NCBI RefSeq assembly: GCF_000972845.2
Contig: NC_040028.1
Location: forward strand, 14,010,871 to 14,074,870
Source of the DNA: Larimichthys crocea
Lineage: Eukaryota > Chordata > Actinopteri > Sciaenidae
Direction of reading: 5' to 3'
DNA length: 64,000 bases
Shown here piece by piece: positions 40,801 through 52,724 of the stretch. The position numbers and the translations under genes were made by a program. The notes beneath the pieces are model-generated. The model had not been told where the DNA came from and made no database searches. It saw nothing but the letters and a program-made list of their open reading frames with translations. The first letter of the stretch is position 1. Each line of letters begins with the position of its first letter.

Positions 40801-41785
40801 GTTCAGTTCAAGGGTTCGTAGTCACTGAGTGTAGTCGGTTACTGAGAGAAGTGGCTGCCTCGCCGTTCAAATGAAGTTCATTGTGTGCGTCAGTAAGTGA
40901 ATGCATCCCGTTCATGCTGCTCCTGACTGTCCTTAGTTCATAAGTACGTTCAGTCTGTTCCCAGTCCAAGATGCAGCAGTTCAGCACAAAATTAGTTTAT
41001 ACAAGCACTGCATATGTGGTTTTATCTGTGGCTGTAACTGTGTTATCAAATCAGGACTGTTTCTGTGGCTTTCATGCTCTTTAACAAGTAATGTACTTTG
41101 AATCACAGCTAAAGCTAAAAGAGTAACTCAGTCAGTTCAGTTTGAAGATTAGTTGAGAAAGATGTTCATACGTGCACTGAATACCTCTGTACTGAAGTTT
41201 AGAAATAAGCCTCCATCTTGTAGTATGAAGAGTCCACATTAAAGCACCATGTTCAGCAGCGCTGGTTGCCTTTGAGGTTGGCTGTATAAGTTAAATTTGC
41301 CACCGGTCAGTATTTCTAGAAAGTGTAAAAACCTCTGTGAGACCTGGCAGCATCTGACCTCCCTAACTGTGCAGTTGAGATGGACCACCCAAGGCTGTGC
41401 CAACACTAGTTTTGTAGAAACTTTGTTAAACTAAGGTGGTTGGGCTTGAAGTGACCTCAGATTGCTTATGTTTTACATGTTTGTCTGATTATTTTGTGCT
41501 GGTTTTTCCCTTGTGTGTTTGATATACAGTAAAGTTCTCTGGGTGAAAATGATTTAGGGATATATAAATAAAACTCAACGTGACTTCCTGCAACACATTT
41601 TTATATGAGCAAGAGAGCTGAGGTAAACAAAGCTGAACTGTACAGTACAGAGTGTGTTCTTGCTTGCGAGTTTGTTTTCGTCTTAATAGAAGATTGGCCT
41701 TGAAGAAATGTAAAAAAAACATCCCCATAAAACATAAGCTGCTCTTTTGTATTTGCCTGTTATATTCCGGTATTCTAACTTTTTC

Positions 41786-41813
41786 TGTTGATGTTGTTGT
41801 TGTTGTTATGTTG
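41786..41813. repeat. (TTG)n simple repeat
   Basis: Imperfect GTT/TTG trinucleotide tract. Confidence 0.8.
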
Positions 41814-42564
41814 CAGTCTGGACACAGTTTGAGATAAAAAATTATGCGAGATGAAAGGGAAAGCATCCATTTACAACTGTGGGAACTGACTTTAAGCAAA
41901 TGCGCCAACCATCAGTTTGATTTTGATGTTGAAAAGTGCCAGAAAAGGTTGTTGCGATAAATCCATTTCACACATTGCAGCATACACAGAGGAGCCTATA
42001 TCTGTAATTGCTATATTTCACACTACTCTCTACTCAAACACGAACCGAATATGCATTTAGACTTTGCAAAATTCATTTTTCTTTCTGTAGCACTTTTTAC
42101 ATTGTCTAATACTACTTCAATCTCTCATCATTGAAATTCAGTTAAACTGCCAAGACATAATTACAGACAGTAACTATGATGAATCTACTTCTGTAATTAC
42201 TCTGCGGTTCTATTTCACTCATCATTGACTGTCAGTACCAATTATTATTTACATAATGAGACACTTTTTTGTGTAATGTAGAGCTGCAAATTAGAGGAAT
42301 CATGTATAATCATAACTTACTCATTAAATCCTTTATCAACTGACTTAAATAAAAGGAGAAATATAAACAAATTCTGAAAGAGTTAGAGATTTACTGTAGG
42401 TCAAATAGTAAAATGTATTTCTCTGCAGTCCTATGTCTGGGATAATAATGTGAAATTTCAAGTCATCTATTTAGCCAGGAATTTATGCTTTTTTTTTTTT
42501 TTTTTTGCTTCGTTTGCTACAAATGACAAGATTAATACTGCTCTAATGTTCCAATGATGAATAT

Positions 42565-42830
42565 GAAGCTGGAGCCAGCAGCTGGTTAGCGTAGCATAAA
42601 CACTGAAAACACTATAAAAGAGCTAGCCTGGCTGTGTCCAAGTGTTGCAACACCCAGCACCTGTGAAGCTCACTAGTTAACACTTTGTTGGAATTACAGT
42701 GTTTTTTGGCACTCTGAGGTTACAAGGCCAGCAGAGACTGCAGGACGCCGCTGGGCCCAGCCAAGAAATAGTCTGGTGTATGACCCCCCCATAAAACAGA
42801 GGTTTTACACATCTAACTGTAAAACTCAAA
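42565..42830. repeat. Dispersed teleost repeat copy
   Basis: GGAGCCAGCAGCTGGTTAGC, GAGCTAGCCTGGCT and CAGCACCTGTGAAGCTCACT are successive blocks of the common percomorph repeat also seen at 3782-3965 and 4150-4345. The right part (GGCCCAGCCAAGAAATAGTC) belongs to the same family in inverted orientation, so the copy may be rearranged or composite. Confidence 0.6.
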
Positions 42831-43159
42831 ATTATAAGGCATAAAAAAAAAATTGGGGCCAGGATCTCATGTATACACACAAGGCCAGGGCTATAACCTC
42901 AGATGCTTAGGCATGTTTCAGGTTATCACCAGCTGCAAGGACAGAAACAGTATTTCTGTCCAGTGAATGTGATAAGAGGGAAAGGCTTAAACTGCTCTGT
43001 GGTTGTAGAAATGAGTCTAGTGAAGTAGGTGGAAAAGGTCAGTGGCGTTTTTTGGATCAAGTGAATTGCTAAACGCAGAGAGAATAGCCCTATGAGAGTC
43101 ATCATTGCATGACAGACAGGTGAATATCTTTGCCACTGGTTAAGAAAAAAACAGCAGCA

Positions 43160-44680
43160 CATGGAAAATGAAGGCATAATTGAGAATTAACTGGGAAACC
43201 AGTTCTCAAACTCAAGAAGCAGGAGGTTGCTGTACAAATATTAGGAGGCTGAGCCGAGCTGTGAAATGGGAAAAATATGTATTGCTCAGTGTGGAGGAAA
43301 TAATTCCAAACTACTATTTTTATCACCTTTTGGGAGGTACGCATTTCTTCAATTTGGGATAACAAGCACTGCTGAAAATTTCCAAAGGAAAATGACAGGA
43401 ATTAAGGGTACAGAGGTCTACATGGATGATACTCTTACATAGAGAAACTGGTGACAAGCACTTAGCTGAGGACTGAAGGTCTAAAATTGAACAAAGGGGT
43501 CAGATTCTATTTCTTACTCATTTTCTATGATGTTACCAAGAATACCGTAGTGTCAGCAGACACCAGCAGGTACGGGGCCCCTAGAAGTCCATGACAAGGA
43601 TCATGCTTTGTACCTGTTCAGGTTGATCACCGATCATAAACCTGATACCTCTCATAAGCAACAAAGATTTGGGACGACGTTCCCATTAGATGCCAAAGGT
43701 TGTTGATGAGGCCTGTGTGTTTCAACGTGTTTCAACGCTGAATATGCACCAGGCAAAACGTTCCCATCCCATGATGATGTTTCTGCAGATATTGCTGCTG
43801 TTGTATATCATGTAACATCCATGCACCAGAGATAAAACAAAACACAGAAAATGACTGCAGCTCCAGGCGGTCATGGGCTTCATCAGGCACAGATGGTATG
43901 AGTGTATAGAGAAGGTGGCTGAGAAAGTCAGAGATGAGAGCTAGACAGCTTATTCATTAGAGGCAGTCGCATTGTTATACCCCCAGATGTGAGAGAGATG
44001 ATTTTAGAGAGAATCCATGATGAGCACCAGGATCTTAAGTGCAGAGAAAGAGCTAGCAAATCTATTTGGTGGCTCAAAATGAGGACATCACAACAAAAGC
44101 ACAGCAGTGTGCGTTCTGTAGAGAAAACAAGAATACACAGAGAAAAGAGCCATCGAGACCCAGGAAGTCGCTATAGACCTGAGTTTAAAAAGCAAAATTA
44201 CCTGAGAGTGTCTGACTAATATTCAAGTTTTTGCTACTGCAGTGAGAGTGACATTTGCACATTATGACATCCCTGAAGTGTTAGTGAGGGGGCCCAGCCA
44301 GCCTCAGCAGAGATGAGGAAGTTTAATAGAGACTATGACTCTCACCATGTGGCGTCAAGCCCACACTATCCTCATAACAAAGCGGATACTGAGACAGGAA
44401 AACCTCCTTTTCGCTCTGATAACATACAGAGCACTGCTCTTCTACTAAAACGAGTCTGAACTACTGATGGGCAGAAAACACAACAGACAATGGCAGCTGT
44501 TGTCCATAGTGCTGGCTCCATTTCCAGATCTTGCATAGTGAAGACATCCGTCAGGAAGATTCCTGACCAGAAGAAGAAGACTGAAGCTGTAGAGACACCA
44601 GTCACTCCCACATAGGGGATTAATAGTGTCACTCGCTCTAGCAGAGTGAGTAAGCCAGCATTAAGGCTGTGTTTGTGAAG
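43160..44680 (+). mobile_element. Decayed Ty3/Gypsy-type pol remnant
   Basis: Fragments of a Gypsy-type polyprotein lie in the expected order on the + strand, with many frameshifts, stops and deletions. Reverse transcriptase: a segment of RRL-type motif at 43,237-43,275, and the YMDD active-site motif at 43,419-43,430. RNase H: V-S-A-D at 43,550-43,561, TDHKP at 43,629-43,643 and AEYAPGK at 43,737-43,757, with the segment between shortened. Integrase zinc-binding part: H-x3-H near 44,015 and C-x2-C at 44,108-44,119. Core remnants lie at about 44,260-44,395, and the post-core MGRK motif near 44,468. The terminal basic tail ends at about 44,680. No gag and no long terminal repeats were identified. 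The copy is dead. Confidence 0.82.
43730..43739 (+). repeat. Short tandem duplication inside the Gypsy remnant
   Basis: TTTCAACG occurs twice in tandem around here (GTGTTTCAACGTGTTTCAACG, 43,717-43,737), a small duplication that shifts the old reading frame. Confidence 0.5.
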
Positions 44681-44723
44681 TTTATAGACTGTGGGAGATT
44701 CTTGTTGTGAAATGGAGGAAGAT

Positions 44724-44758
44724 TTCCCCTTGTCATATGAAAGATATGACAAGGGGAA
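44724..44758. repeat. Perfect 15 bp inverted repeat (hairpin)
   Basis: TTCCCCTTGTCATAT (44724-44738), a 5-base loop GAAAG, then the exact reverse complement (44744-44758). It lies about 45 bp past the end of the Gypsy pol remnant and abuts a tail fragment of another repeat family. Confidence 0.95.
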
Positions 44759-44815
44759 CTGGCGACTCTTGCCCAAAGCCAGCTGGTACAGCGGTTGCAG
44801 AAAATGGACGGAGAT
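44757..44815 (+). repeat. Short tail fragment of teleost repeat
   Basis: AACTGGCGAC, CTTGCCCAAAGCCAGCTGG and CAGCGGTTGCAGAAAATGG follow the order of the tail of the repeat at 55,290-55,578 and 63,895-63,995, with internal deletions. Confidence 0.5.
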
Positions 44816-47800
44816 ATGACATAGGGGTAACATAAAAATGTTTCAATTGAGTTTTTAACTCAATTAACTAAAATAAAGGGAAACCATTTATATCCTATAC
44901 CTTTCACGCATCGTACAAAGATGATTCCTTTTGTTTGAAGAATCAACAAAAGAAAGAAAATGTTGGAAAAGTTACAGAGCACGAAGGATGTGCGTTGCTA
45001 AGCCTGAAGTTAATGTTTGTTGCTGTAAAAGTACAGAGAAACTGTCGAGGTAATCATGATAAACGAGGATGTAATGACCTTTGTCATAGTAGGATTCATA
45101 AATGTGCTTAGGGGACTACTGATGTGGGAGATTCTGATCCAAGCACCACTTGTTACCATAATAGATCCTGAAAGGGCTTAAGGTTTCCCTCCCCAGGTTG
45201 TATTTGTCTCACTCTCTGAATGTTCCCAGGAAATGGAAGAGATGAAATATATATTTTCAGCCATGTGCATCAGCTCAAGATAATGGAGAGTAGATGGAGG
45301 TAACAATGATTACTGAGCTCTCCTTGTACCAGGAAGTCCACCTAGCTCAGCAGGGAGGCCTTACTCCATTTGGCAGCGATGATCAAACACAAACAGGCCC
45401 TCAGGAAGAGGGAGCGAGTTGCTGGGGGGCATCGGTTGGTGTCTCCTGTATAAATCTGCCATACTGCTGTTCTTCACTGGAGGATTGTTCACAGAGCTAT
45501 TGCAACAAACTGACATATGGTACACCTTGATCCAGCTGCAGGGGAGGGATGTCTAGTCTGAGGCAGAGACAGTTGAGCACCATGTCTTTGATTGTAGCTG
45601 GTGGCAGCTGGGTTTGTTGAGAAAGGTAGATCACTGGAGCTTATGAATTGAGTTTGATTTTAGAGCCTTGTACACAAAAGGTGCTCCATGACTACATTTC
45701 TGTGTAGACAGGCCAAATTTGTGATGAGTAGAGAAGGAGTAACAAGACTTGGAACATGCTTAGTAGCTGCAGGTATTTGCAAGACTGAAGGTAAGTTGTT
45801 AATTACACTTTTACATAGTGTAATATCCCAAACAGGGATACGTCATTTAAGTGTTTGCCAATGCCTAACTGTGTCTGTCTGCTGTATGGGGCACTAAGCA
45901 GGTGTGCAGAAGGTTAGAGGGATGTTTTTAGTGGGTTTTTTTAATACTAAAAAACAGCTGCCTGCTGTGGCGGAAAACAACATGTTGAGAGAAACCGGAT
46001 TCATGGAAACCAGTTGGAAGCAGACAGGAAAGAAATTGTAGTCTCCAGTGTCAAAATCATATTTTTTTAAAGGCCCAGTTGTCCACCATGTTCTTCTTGC
46101 AGAGCAGCATCATGCTATACTTTGTTTGTTTGGCTTGTCCGTTTGAGCATTAACACAAACAACCGATATCGTTGTTTTTCTGGTGAAGATGATAATCCTG
46201 CGGCCGCGCTCGAGAAATCCAGAAGAGCAGATTGAAACAACAACACGAGTTTTTGAGAAAAAACAGGGAAGGATCATAACGAAGAGGTAGATAAGAGAGC
46301 CATTTAGACTAGACTCAAATGTTTTTCAATCTGTTATAAACTAATTTGAGGATTGTGTATGAAACATTTTAATGCATGCACAATTCTGTAAATCCAAACT
46401 TCCATGCAGGCCTGAAAAAGGTCTCTACCCACTTACATTCAATATTAGTGAGCATACATCATATTCTGCAATCTGCAAACAACAGCTCAAAGTCTCCAAC
46501 TGCTACAAAACTGCAAAACTATATAAATTAGAAACACAATTGTCCTTAAATAGACTGTATGTGATGACAGAATGCCTGGCTATTGTTACTGACCCTGAAA
46601 TAAGAACGATCCAGTCTCATTGAGCAGAGCCTGAATGTGGAGGCAGGCAGTGCTGGCTGCTCATGGGGGACAGACTATTTTGATTCAAGGAGAGGTGAAA
46701 ACAGCCGCACCTCCGTCTACACTGCACACAATACAAATAAACATCAGCAATAATTATAAAAGGTATAGAGAGTGCTAGTTTGACACCATCAGAGTAATAA
46801 TGAGCGATAAGAGGCGTATTTCTGAGATTATATTCATTGTAAAATGAAGGGATTTATGCATTCCTACTATTTTCTACTGCTGTGCTGATTTAGTTTTTCA
46901 TTTTGGACTGATAATTTGCATGCATAAATTGGTTTGGCAACAATATTTCTGTGTCATTCTTTGATTATATTATTATTATTAATAAAAATAGATGTGTTCA
47001 TGTTGCATTTCTTCTGAGAAACACCAAGTTTTAAAGACGGATTTCAAAGTTTCACACAGCCGCTTTTTTATTTATAATTATCAGTTCAAATCTTCCCAAA
47101 TATTGCACCATATGCCTGATCTCAGAGGCAGAGAGTCTCCAGAGGAGAAAAAAAAAACAGTACATTTTAGCTGTTCCTGTGGGTAAGCTCAGATGTGCAG
47201 CCGAACTGCCAAATGAAAACAAACGGCAGTGAGTATTTTTCAAGTACAAAGGCGGTTTCAACTGCACTGGACAAACAACACAAAGCCATGCAGAGAAGCA
47301 ATAGGTGTCCATGAGGGCTGTTGAAAAGAAGTAGAAAGTAAGGTGAATAATTGCACCTGGAAACATGCTTACATCTCACATGATTAAGATTCTGGGTCTT
47401 TAATCGCGGCAGCAAACAAGGACACAGCGGTGCACTTATTTGCTTTTTTTTGCTCAAGCTACACAAACGAGCAGCATCGTCTCTCATTTCAAACACATTT
47501 CTCCGTACCTGAAGCGTTGGCATTTGATGGATGGGAGGCTGTTGTTGTGCTCTGCATGTTATTCCTCTTGGCAGTAGTTCTGTAGCATCTCTCTCTGAAA
47601 AAGCATGAGACCTTCTTTGCCCCGCTGTGATGGATATAGATTTTCTCTGTCGAGGCAGATACCCATCACATCCAGATTTTTGAACCTCTCACATATATAT
47701 CTGTTTATATTGAGTCATGTGTGCACATTAAAGGTAGCTGACATTTTGAAAAATACACTTTACTTTCCGGAGAAATGTTCACCTGTTGCATATGAATTTT

Positions 47801-50791
47801 CATATTTGACCGCCATGTGGAAACGCTGATGTTGCTACATCTCTCCTGGATATGTGAGTAAAAAAAGGTTTGATTATTTGATTAACAATTATCAGCTTAA
47901 ACTGTGATAATATGTATGAATGTTCAGTGTCACAGCTTGTTTCGGCTGTTCCCAATTGACCAAAAAAAAGTTCTCTTATCAGCTATTGCAGGCTGAATAG
48001 TTTCATTGTATTTGTCATGCACAGACTGAATGAGTCCTCAGTTGAATCCACACGACCACACGCTAGCTGCCTTTTGCCTTTTTATATGGCGGTGGGTCAA
48101 AGCATGGAGTCATCATAAAGAGCATCCAGAGGTCATATCCTAGGAGGCCTCTCACGCAATTTAATGTTATTAGCATTTGGAAACAGCTTTTGGCTCACAT
48201 GAGTATTTTTTATTTTTGCTGTGTGATTCCATGTCCTGCTTTTTACTGTAGCCAGAAACATGGTGGAAACACATTATGGTAATTTACTTTCTCTATTTGA
48301 ACACCACTTAGTAGCGGACTGAGGCTCCCAGCCAAAATGGCTTAGTGGAAGCATATATTATTACTGTGTATGCACTTTTGACCTAAAACACAATAACTAC
48401 TCCTTAACAACCAAAACTGTCAAAGAGCAGTAGGTCTATATATATTTATGTATTGTATATATCGACTAGGTTGAAAATTCAAATAAAGCTCACGAGGATC
48501 ACCAAGATCTATTCATGGGTTGTGTCTTTTTCAATCTGAGCTGAAGGCTGTGTGCGGAGTCGTGCCTTAATATTTCAGGTGAAGGAAAACAGAAAAGAAC
48601 ACGTAGATTTGGTGCAACATTTACCACGTCTTCCTCCACTTTTCTTTTCATTCATCATCTTAAGCTCCTGTGCCTATTGAAGTGAATATACCGCCTTGAA
48701 CAACACTTCAGATGGTGCGAGCTTTCTCTCTGATGATGTGGACATGAATCACTTTGTCGTTGTATCACAGAGAATGAAGACAGTATTGATTTTTCATAAA
48801 ACTGTGTAGCTTGCTCTCTTTCTTTTCACGTTGGAGTATTTTTATTGATACCCAGCAATCTGAAATGACAGCAAATATGTCATTTGTCTGAACGTCCTTG
48901 AATTAGTTTGGATGTTGGGCGTCCATTATATTCTTGTCTCTGCATGTGGTGCTGTCTAGACATATGGCCAACTGTTTGAAGTACATGTATTTCTGGGACA
49001 GAGCTGGAATTAGCATATCTGTCTCAGTGGCTACAGCCATCTGTTTGTAAAGAAGAGCCGTATTAGTCAAAAACTCCTGAACAGCATTATTAATGAGGCC
49101 TTTGCAATTCCTTGCATTCATAAATAAATAGTTTTGTTTTTCTGACAAATATTTCATTGCATCGCAAAGTAAGAAGAATCCCACAACTGTACTCGTACAG
49201 GATCTAAATTTTGGACGTTTTTATGATCATCTCTTTTACCTCGCTTGGCACTGAAATGCTGTTTCAGACCAGGTGAAGTTTTTTGGACAGAGTTTCTTTG
49301 GAGACATTTGTCTTCTGTTATCTTTCTATATCCTGTGCCTGTAATAGGAGCCCAAGCGCTGTATGTCTCCCATCATCTTTTGCCATGCCCTGCTTTCCTT
49401 CCTGCTGAGTCTCACAATCGGTTCTGCCGGCTCCCTGCTTCATTTTTGCTCCAGCAGACAGCCAGGTTGCATGATTTGACAGTCCAAAGATACATAATAT
49501 ACATAACGCTCACTTTGTAATGATATTTAAAAAAATATGCATTTATTACTGACAAAATCCTGTTTCAGTGAGAGATTAAGTTTTGAGCCTAATAACAAGA
49601 AAAGCTGGGTACTTTCATTCTTCATTTGATGATCAATGAAGAAAAAAGGACTGAGTGACGCACAGTGGCCGACTTTAATTGTGTTTGTCTCCGAGATTTA
49701 ACTTGTATCATAAATTATCCAGAGAACTGTACTGGTGAACAGGTGCTAGAGGATAAAAGAAGATGGTTTTACTACTGTGATTGGCAAAGAAGGCAGGCAA
49801 TTCTTGCGGTTCCGTGTGTTGACTCTGTCTGGATCCCAACATATTGAATGTGAATGCATATTTCATGACAGAGCTTTGGGAGTGAGGGAGAGGGGAGAGC
49901 AGTGAATCGGAGAGAACCGGTGCATTCACAGAAGTAACACAAGAGACAAAGCAGTGGTGACACAAAAGCAATGTGTGTCTTTGTATTTTGCCTGCTTATT
50001 TGATTTTGTCCATGTGTGGGTGCATATGGTAATAAAAACACTTGTGTGCACCCTGTGTCTGCATGTGTGGGTGTACAGTGTGTCACGAAATTCTGCATTC
50101 AAAATGCAATCCTTTTATTTGACTGTGTGACTCGAGTGCAGCGCGGCATAGGTGTAACTGTGGTCAACAAGATGTGTCATGGTGAAGTGGTTTATAAGAA
50201 GGTTTTGGTGGTCCTCTTCTGCTGAAGGAGCAGAGAGATAATAGGATTCAGACAGAGGTGTCTTTGGGGTTGACAGGAAAGCTGCAGCCTGTCAGATAAT
50301 GAGACGAAAATTCCAGATTCCCCCCTGCATAATGATTCATCATTAATGCTGATGTTACCACTGTGGAGACAGCTATTTACATTAACTGTGGCCATGCATT
50401 TGGAGAGTGCAAGAGGAAAATCTTTGGAGTGCAGTAATGGTGTGCAGAGATTGGCAACTCGTTGTAATGGAAGCTTAATTACTTCCCGTCACATGTGCAG
50501 GTCCCACAGCTGCTTTTAGCCTATCGATACATCAGTGCCTGGCTTCATAAACCACACATTTACAGACCCCTGTTAACCTGGAGATGAGAACCTCATTAGG
50601 AGCATGTTTGTTCCAATTTGCACAGTCAACTAAATAAAATACATTTTGCTTTTAGTGTTCCCAGCGATAAGCATATAAAATGATTTACAGTCAGCCAGGC
50701 AAAGTACGGTATCTGTGGCTCTGTGGTTAACCTTATTATTAATTCACATTAGGGGACATTTTGTGTTCCACAGCCTTAAAACTGTGCTGTG

Positions 50792-50820
50792 AAACATTAC
50801 ATCATACTGATGTAATGTTT
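50792..50820. repeat. Perfect 13 bp inverted repeat (hairpin)
   Basis: AAACATTACATCA (50792-50804), a 3-base loop TAC, then TGATGTAATGTTT (50808-50820). Confidence 0.95.
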
Positions 50821-52684
50821 GCGCTATAAACGCCCATCATCATCAGCAGCATTTTTTATTTTTACATTAAAGTTACCGAATCTTTCAATGTATTTTTCTA
50901 CCAAATGAGTATCAACTGGACAGCTTGGGATCACACTCTATGTCGGGAAGCATCTGCCTTGTAAAAGCGTGTTTGGAAAAATCACTGCCAGCTCCAAGAG
51001 TTGATGATCTGTAGCTGATTCTCCCACATGAGGTGGTGAGGCATTCGTTTCATACACACTGGAAAAGCACATGGTTCAGTTTGCCACCTGAGCTGAGATG
51101 ATACAGGTCGGATCAGCTTTTCAGTGGCCATCTGGAGAGACAACCCACCCACTCTGAGAGCGGTTGAAGGGAGGGTCCCTGTTCAAATGCTATATTATGA
51201 ATTCAGCCTCCAGCTTTAAAATGGAACTGAAATTGTTTTTCACTGCTGTATGTAATATAAGAAATATAATATAGAATATATTGTGTCATATATCGGGATG
51301 AAACAGTCTTGCTTACAAGACAAACCATTTAAAAACGTTACAAGAGTAGTGCAATGGAGGATAGCATTGGCTCAGACTGAAGTCATGGGTGCATTAGCTG
51401 ATCAGCTGTTTTATTCATGCTTCACAATCACTGGCTCACTTGGCTTCCAGCTGACAAGTAATGTCCAATCAAATCCCAACAGGCTTCATGCAACCTGACA
51501 CACTGTCTCGGATCTCTCTACTGTCCCAACCTTGTCCCGTATGTGCTCAGCTTTTTTGGTATTTGTTTTTTGCTGATTAACTTTGATTTAATGTTGTTGT
51601 TTTTTTAGGACAGAATAGTTTTTCGGCAGGATGTTCATTGCTGTTCGACTCTTTGAGAGCTCCCTCAAAGAGCAAAACCTTTTCCACTAAATCTGTGTAA
51701 CCAGTGAACTAAACAATAAGTCCCTGACTTAGATATTGTAATGGTGGTGGCTCCTAGAGGTTTCATAATGGATGCAAATCTACTTTTCCATCTACTTTTG
51801 TCTTTAATATGATCAGTGCTCCGTCATGATGTGTGGTAACACAATGGAGCCTTGCAGTAGTGCACAGAGACGTCTATTTATAGTAATTTGTTCCATGCAC
51901 TATGCAGTAATATATGACCACAAGCAATCTCATACATCAACCGTCTGTATAAGTTTGGTGCTTACTCATTCTGCACACTCTTGACACTGCACCTCAACAC
52001 TGTTCGCACTATCTGATATTTTGCAGGGTTAGTGTCAACACCTCCTCAGCCCACACTGCATCGAAAGCATTCAGGCGTGTTTTCAAGAGATTTTACAGAA
52101 AGTGTTCATGTTCGCTTTCTGTTATGTGTCTCTGGATTTAATTTGAGGGTTATGATTCCCACCGTGTTGTTATACATCACATGAACAGAGCCACATCACT
52201 TGCTTTCAGTAAATTTGTTGAAAATGGCTTGAAATGAACTAAAGGCCACGTTTAGAGGTGGTGGTGCAGTACTGTTACACAGTAAAGTTCAAACGTATAC
52301 AGTAAAACTAAAGTTTAGATTATTTAGTTTACAATAAATACATAGATAAGTTTAAAAAAACGCACAGGATAAAGGCACGGTGAACTGAACATGTACTGTA
52401 TATTCACATAACCTTCACTCTCTGGACTCATCCTGCATTAAGAGATATGCAATTTAAACAGAGCCAACAGAACAATGCGAAGGAAACATTGACTATGTAA
52501 AAAACAAGTACATCTTTTAAGTACGACTGTGAAAAATTTAAACAAAACAGAGAGAATGCAGAGGATTTTATAAAAACGTTCCTAAAACTATCAAAATTCA
52601 TCTCTAATATTACAGTTCATCAATTGTTCTGTGCTGTTATTGTCATTTACTGAATATAATATGAACTATCCATAGTCAGCGGGT

Positions 52685-52724
52685 GTCAGTTCACTCAATG
52701 ACAGTAAAAGGTTGGGAACCACTG
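52685..52724. mobile_element. hAT-type terminal fragment
   Basis: GGTTGGGAACCACTG at 52,710-52,724 is the reverse complement of CAGTGGTTCCCAACC, a terminal inverted repeat typical of hAT (Charlie-like) elements. No partner end was found nearby, so this is a solo remnant. Confidence 0.45.

Larger units (their letters stand above)
28610..43159. other. Noncoding stretch, no gene recognised
   Basis: No open frame on either strand reaches a length or composition that supports a protein, and no RNA gene was recognised. It contains the decayed hAT-like fragment at 30,717-30,760, a hairpin at 33,122-33,159, a dispersed repeat at 34,644-34,850, a (TTG)n tract near 41,786-41,813 and a teleost repeat at 42,565-42,830. 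It is either intergenic or a long 5'UTR intron. Confidence 0.6.

Noticed and set aside
44372..44833. 153-codon minus-strand open frame with hydrophobic segments
   Set aside because: It is the antisense of the decayed Gypsy integrase and tail region and of the hairpin; not a gene.
46199..46215. Adjacent GCGGCCGC and CTCGAG as a cloning-vector remnant
   Set aside because: Only these two sites are present, and the flanks show no vector sequence; probably chance.
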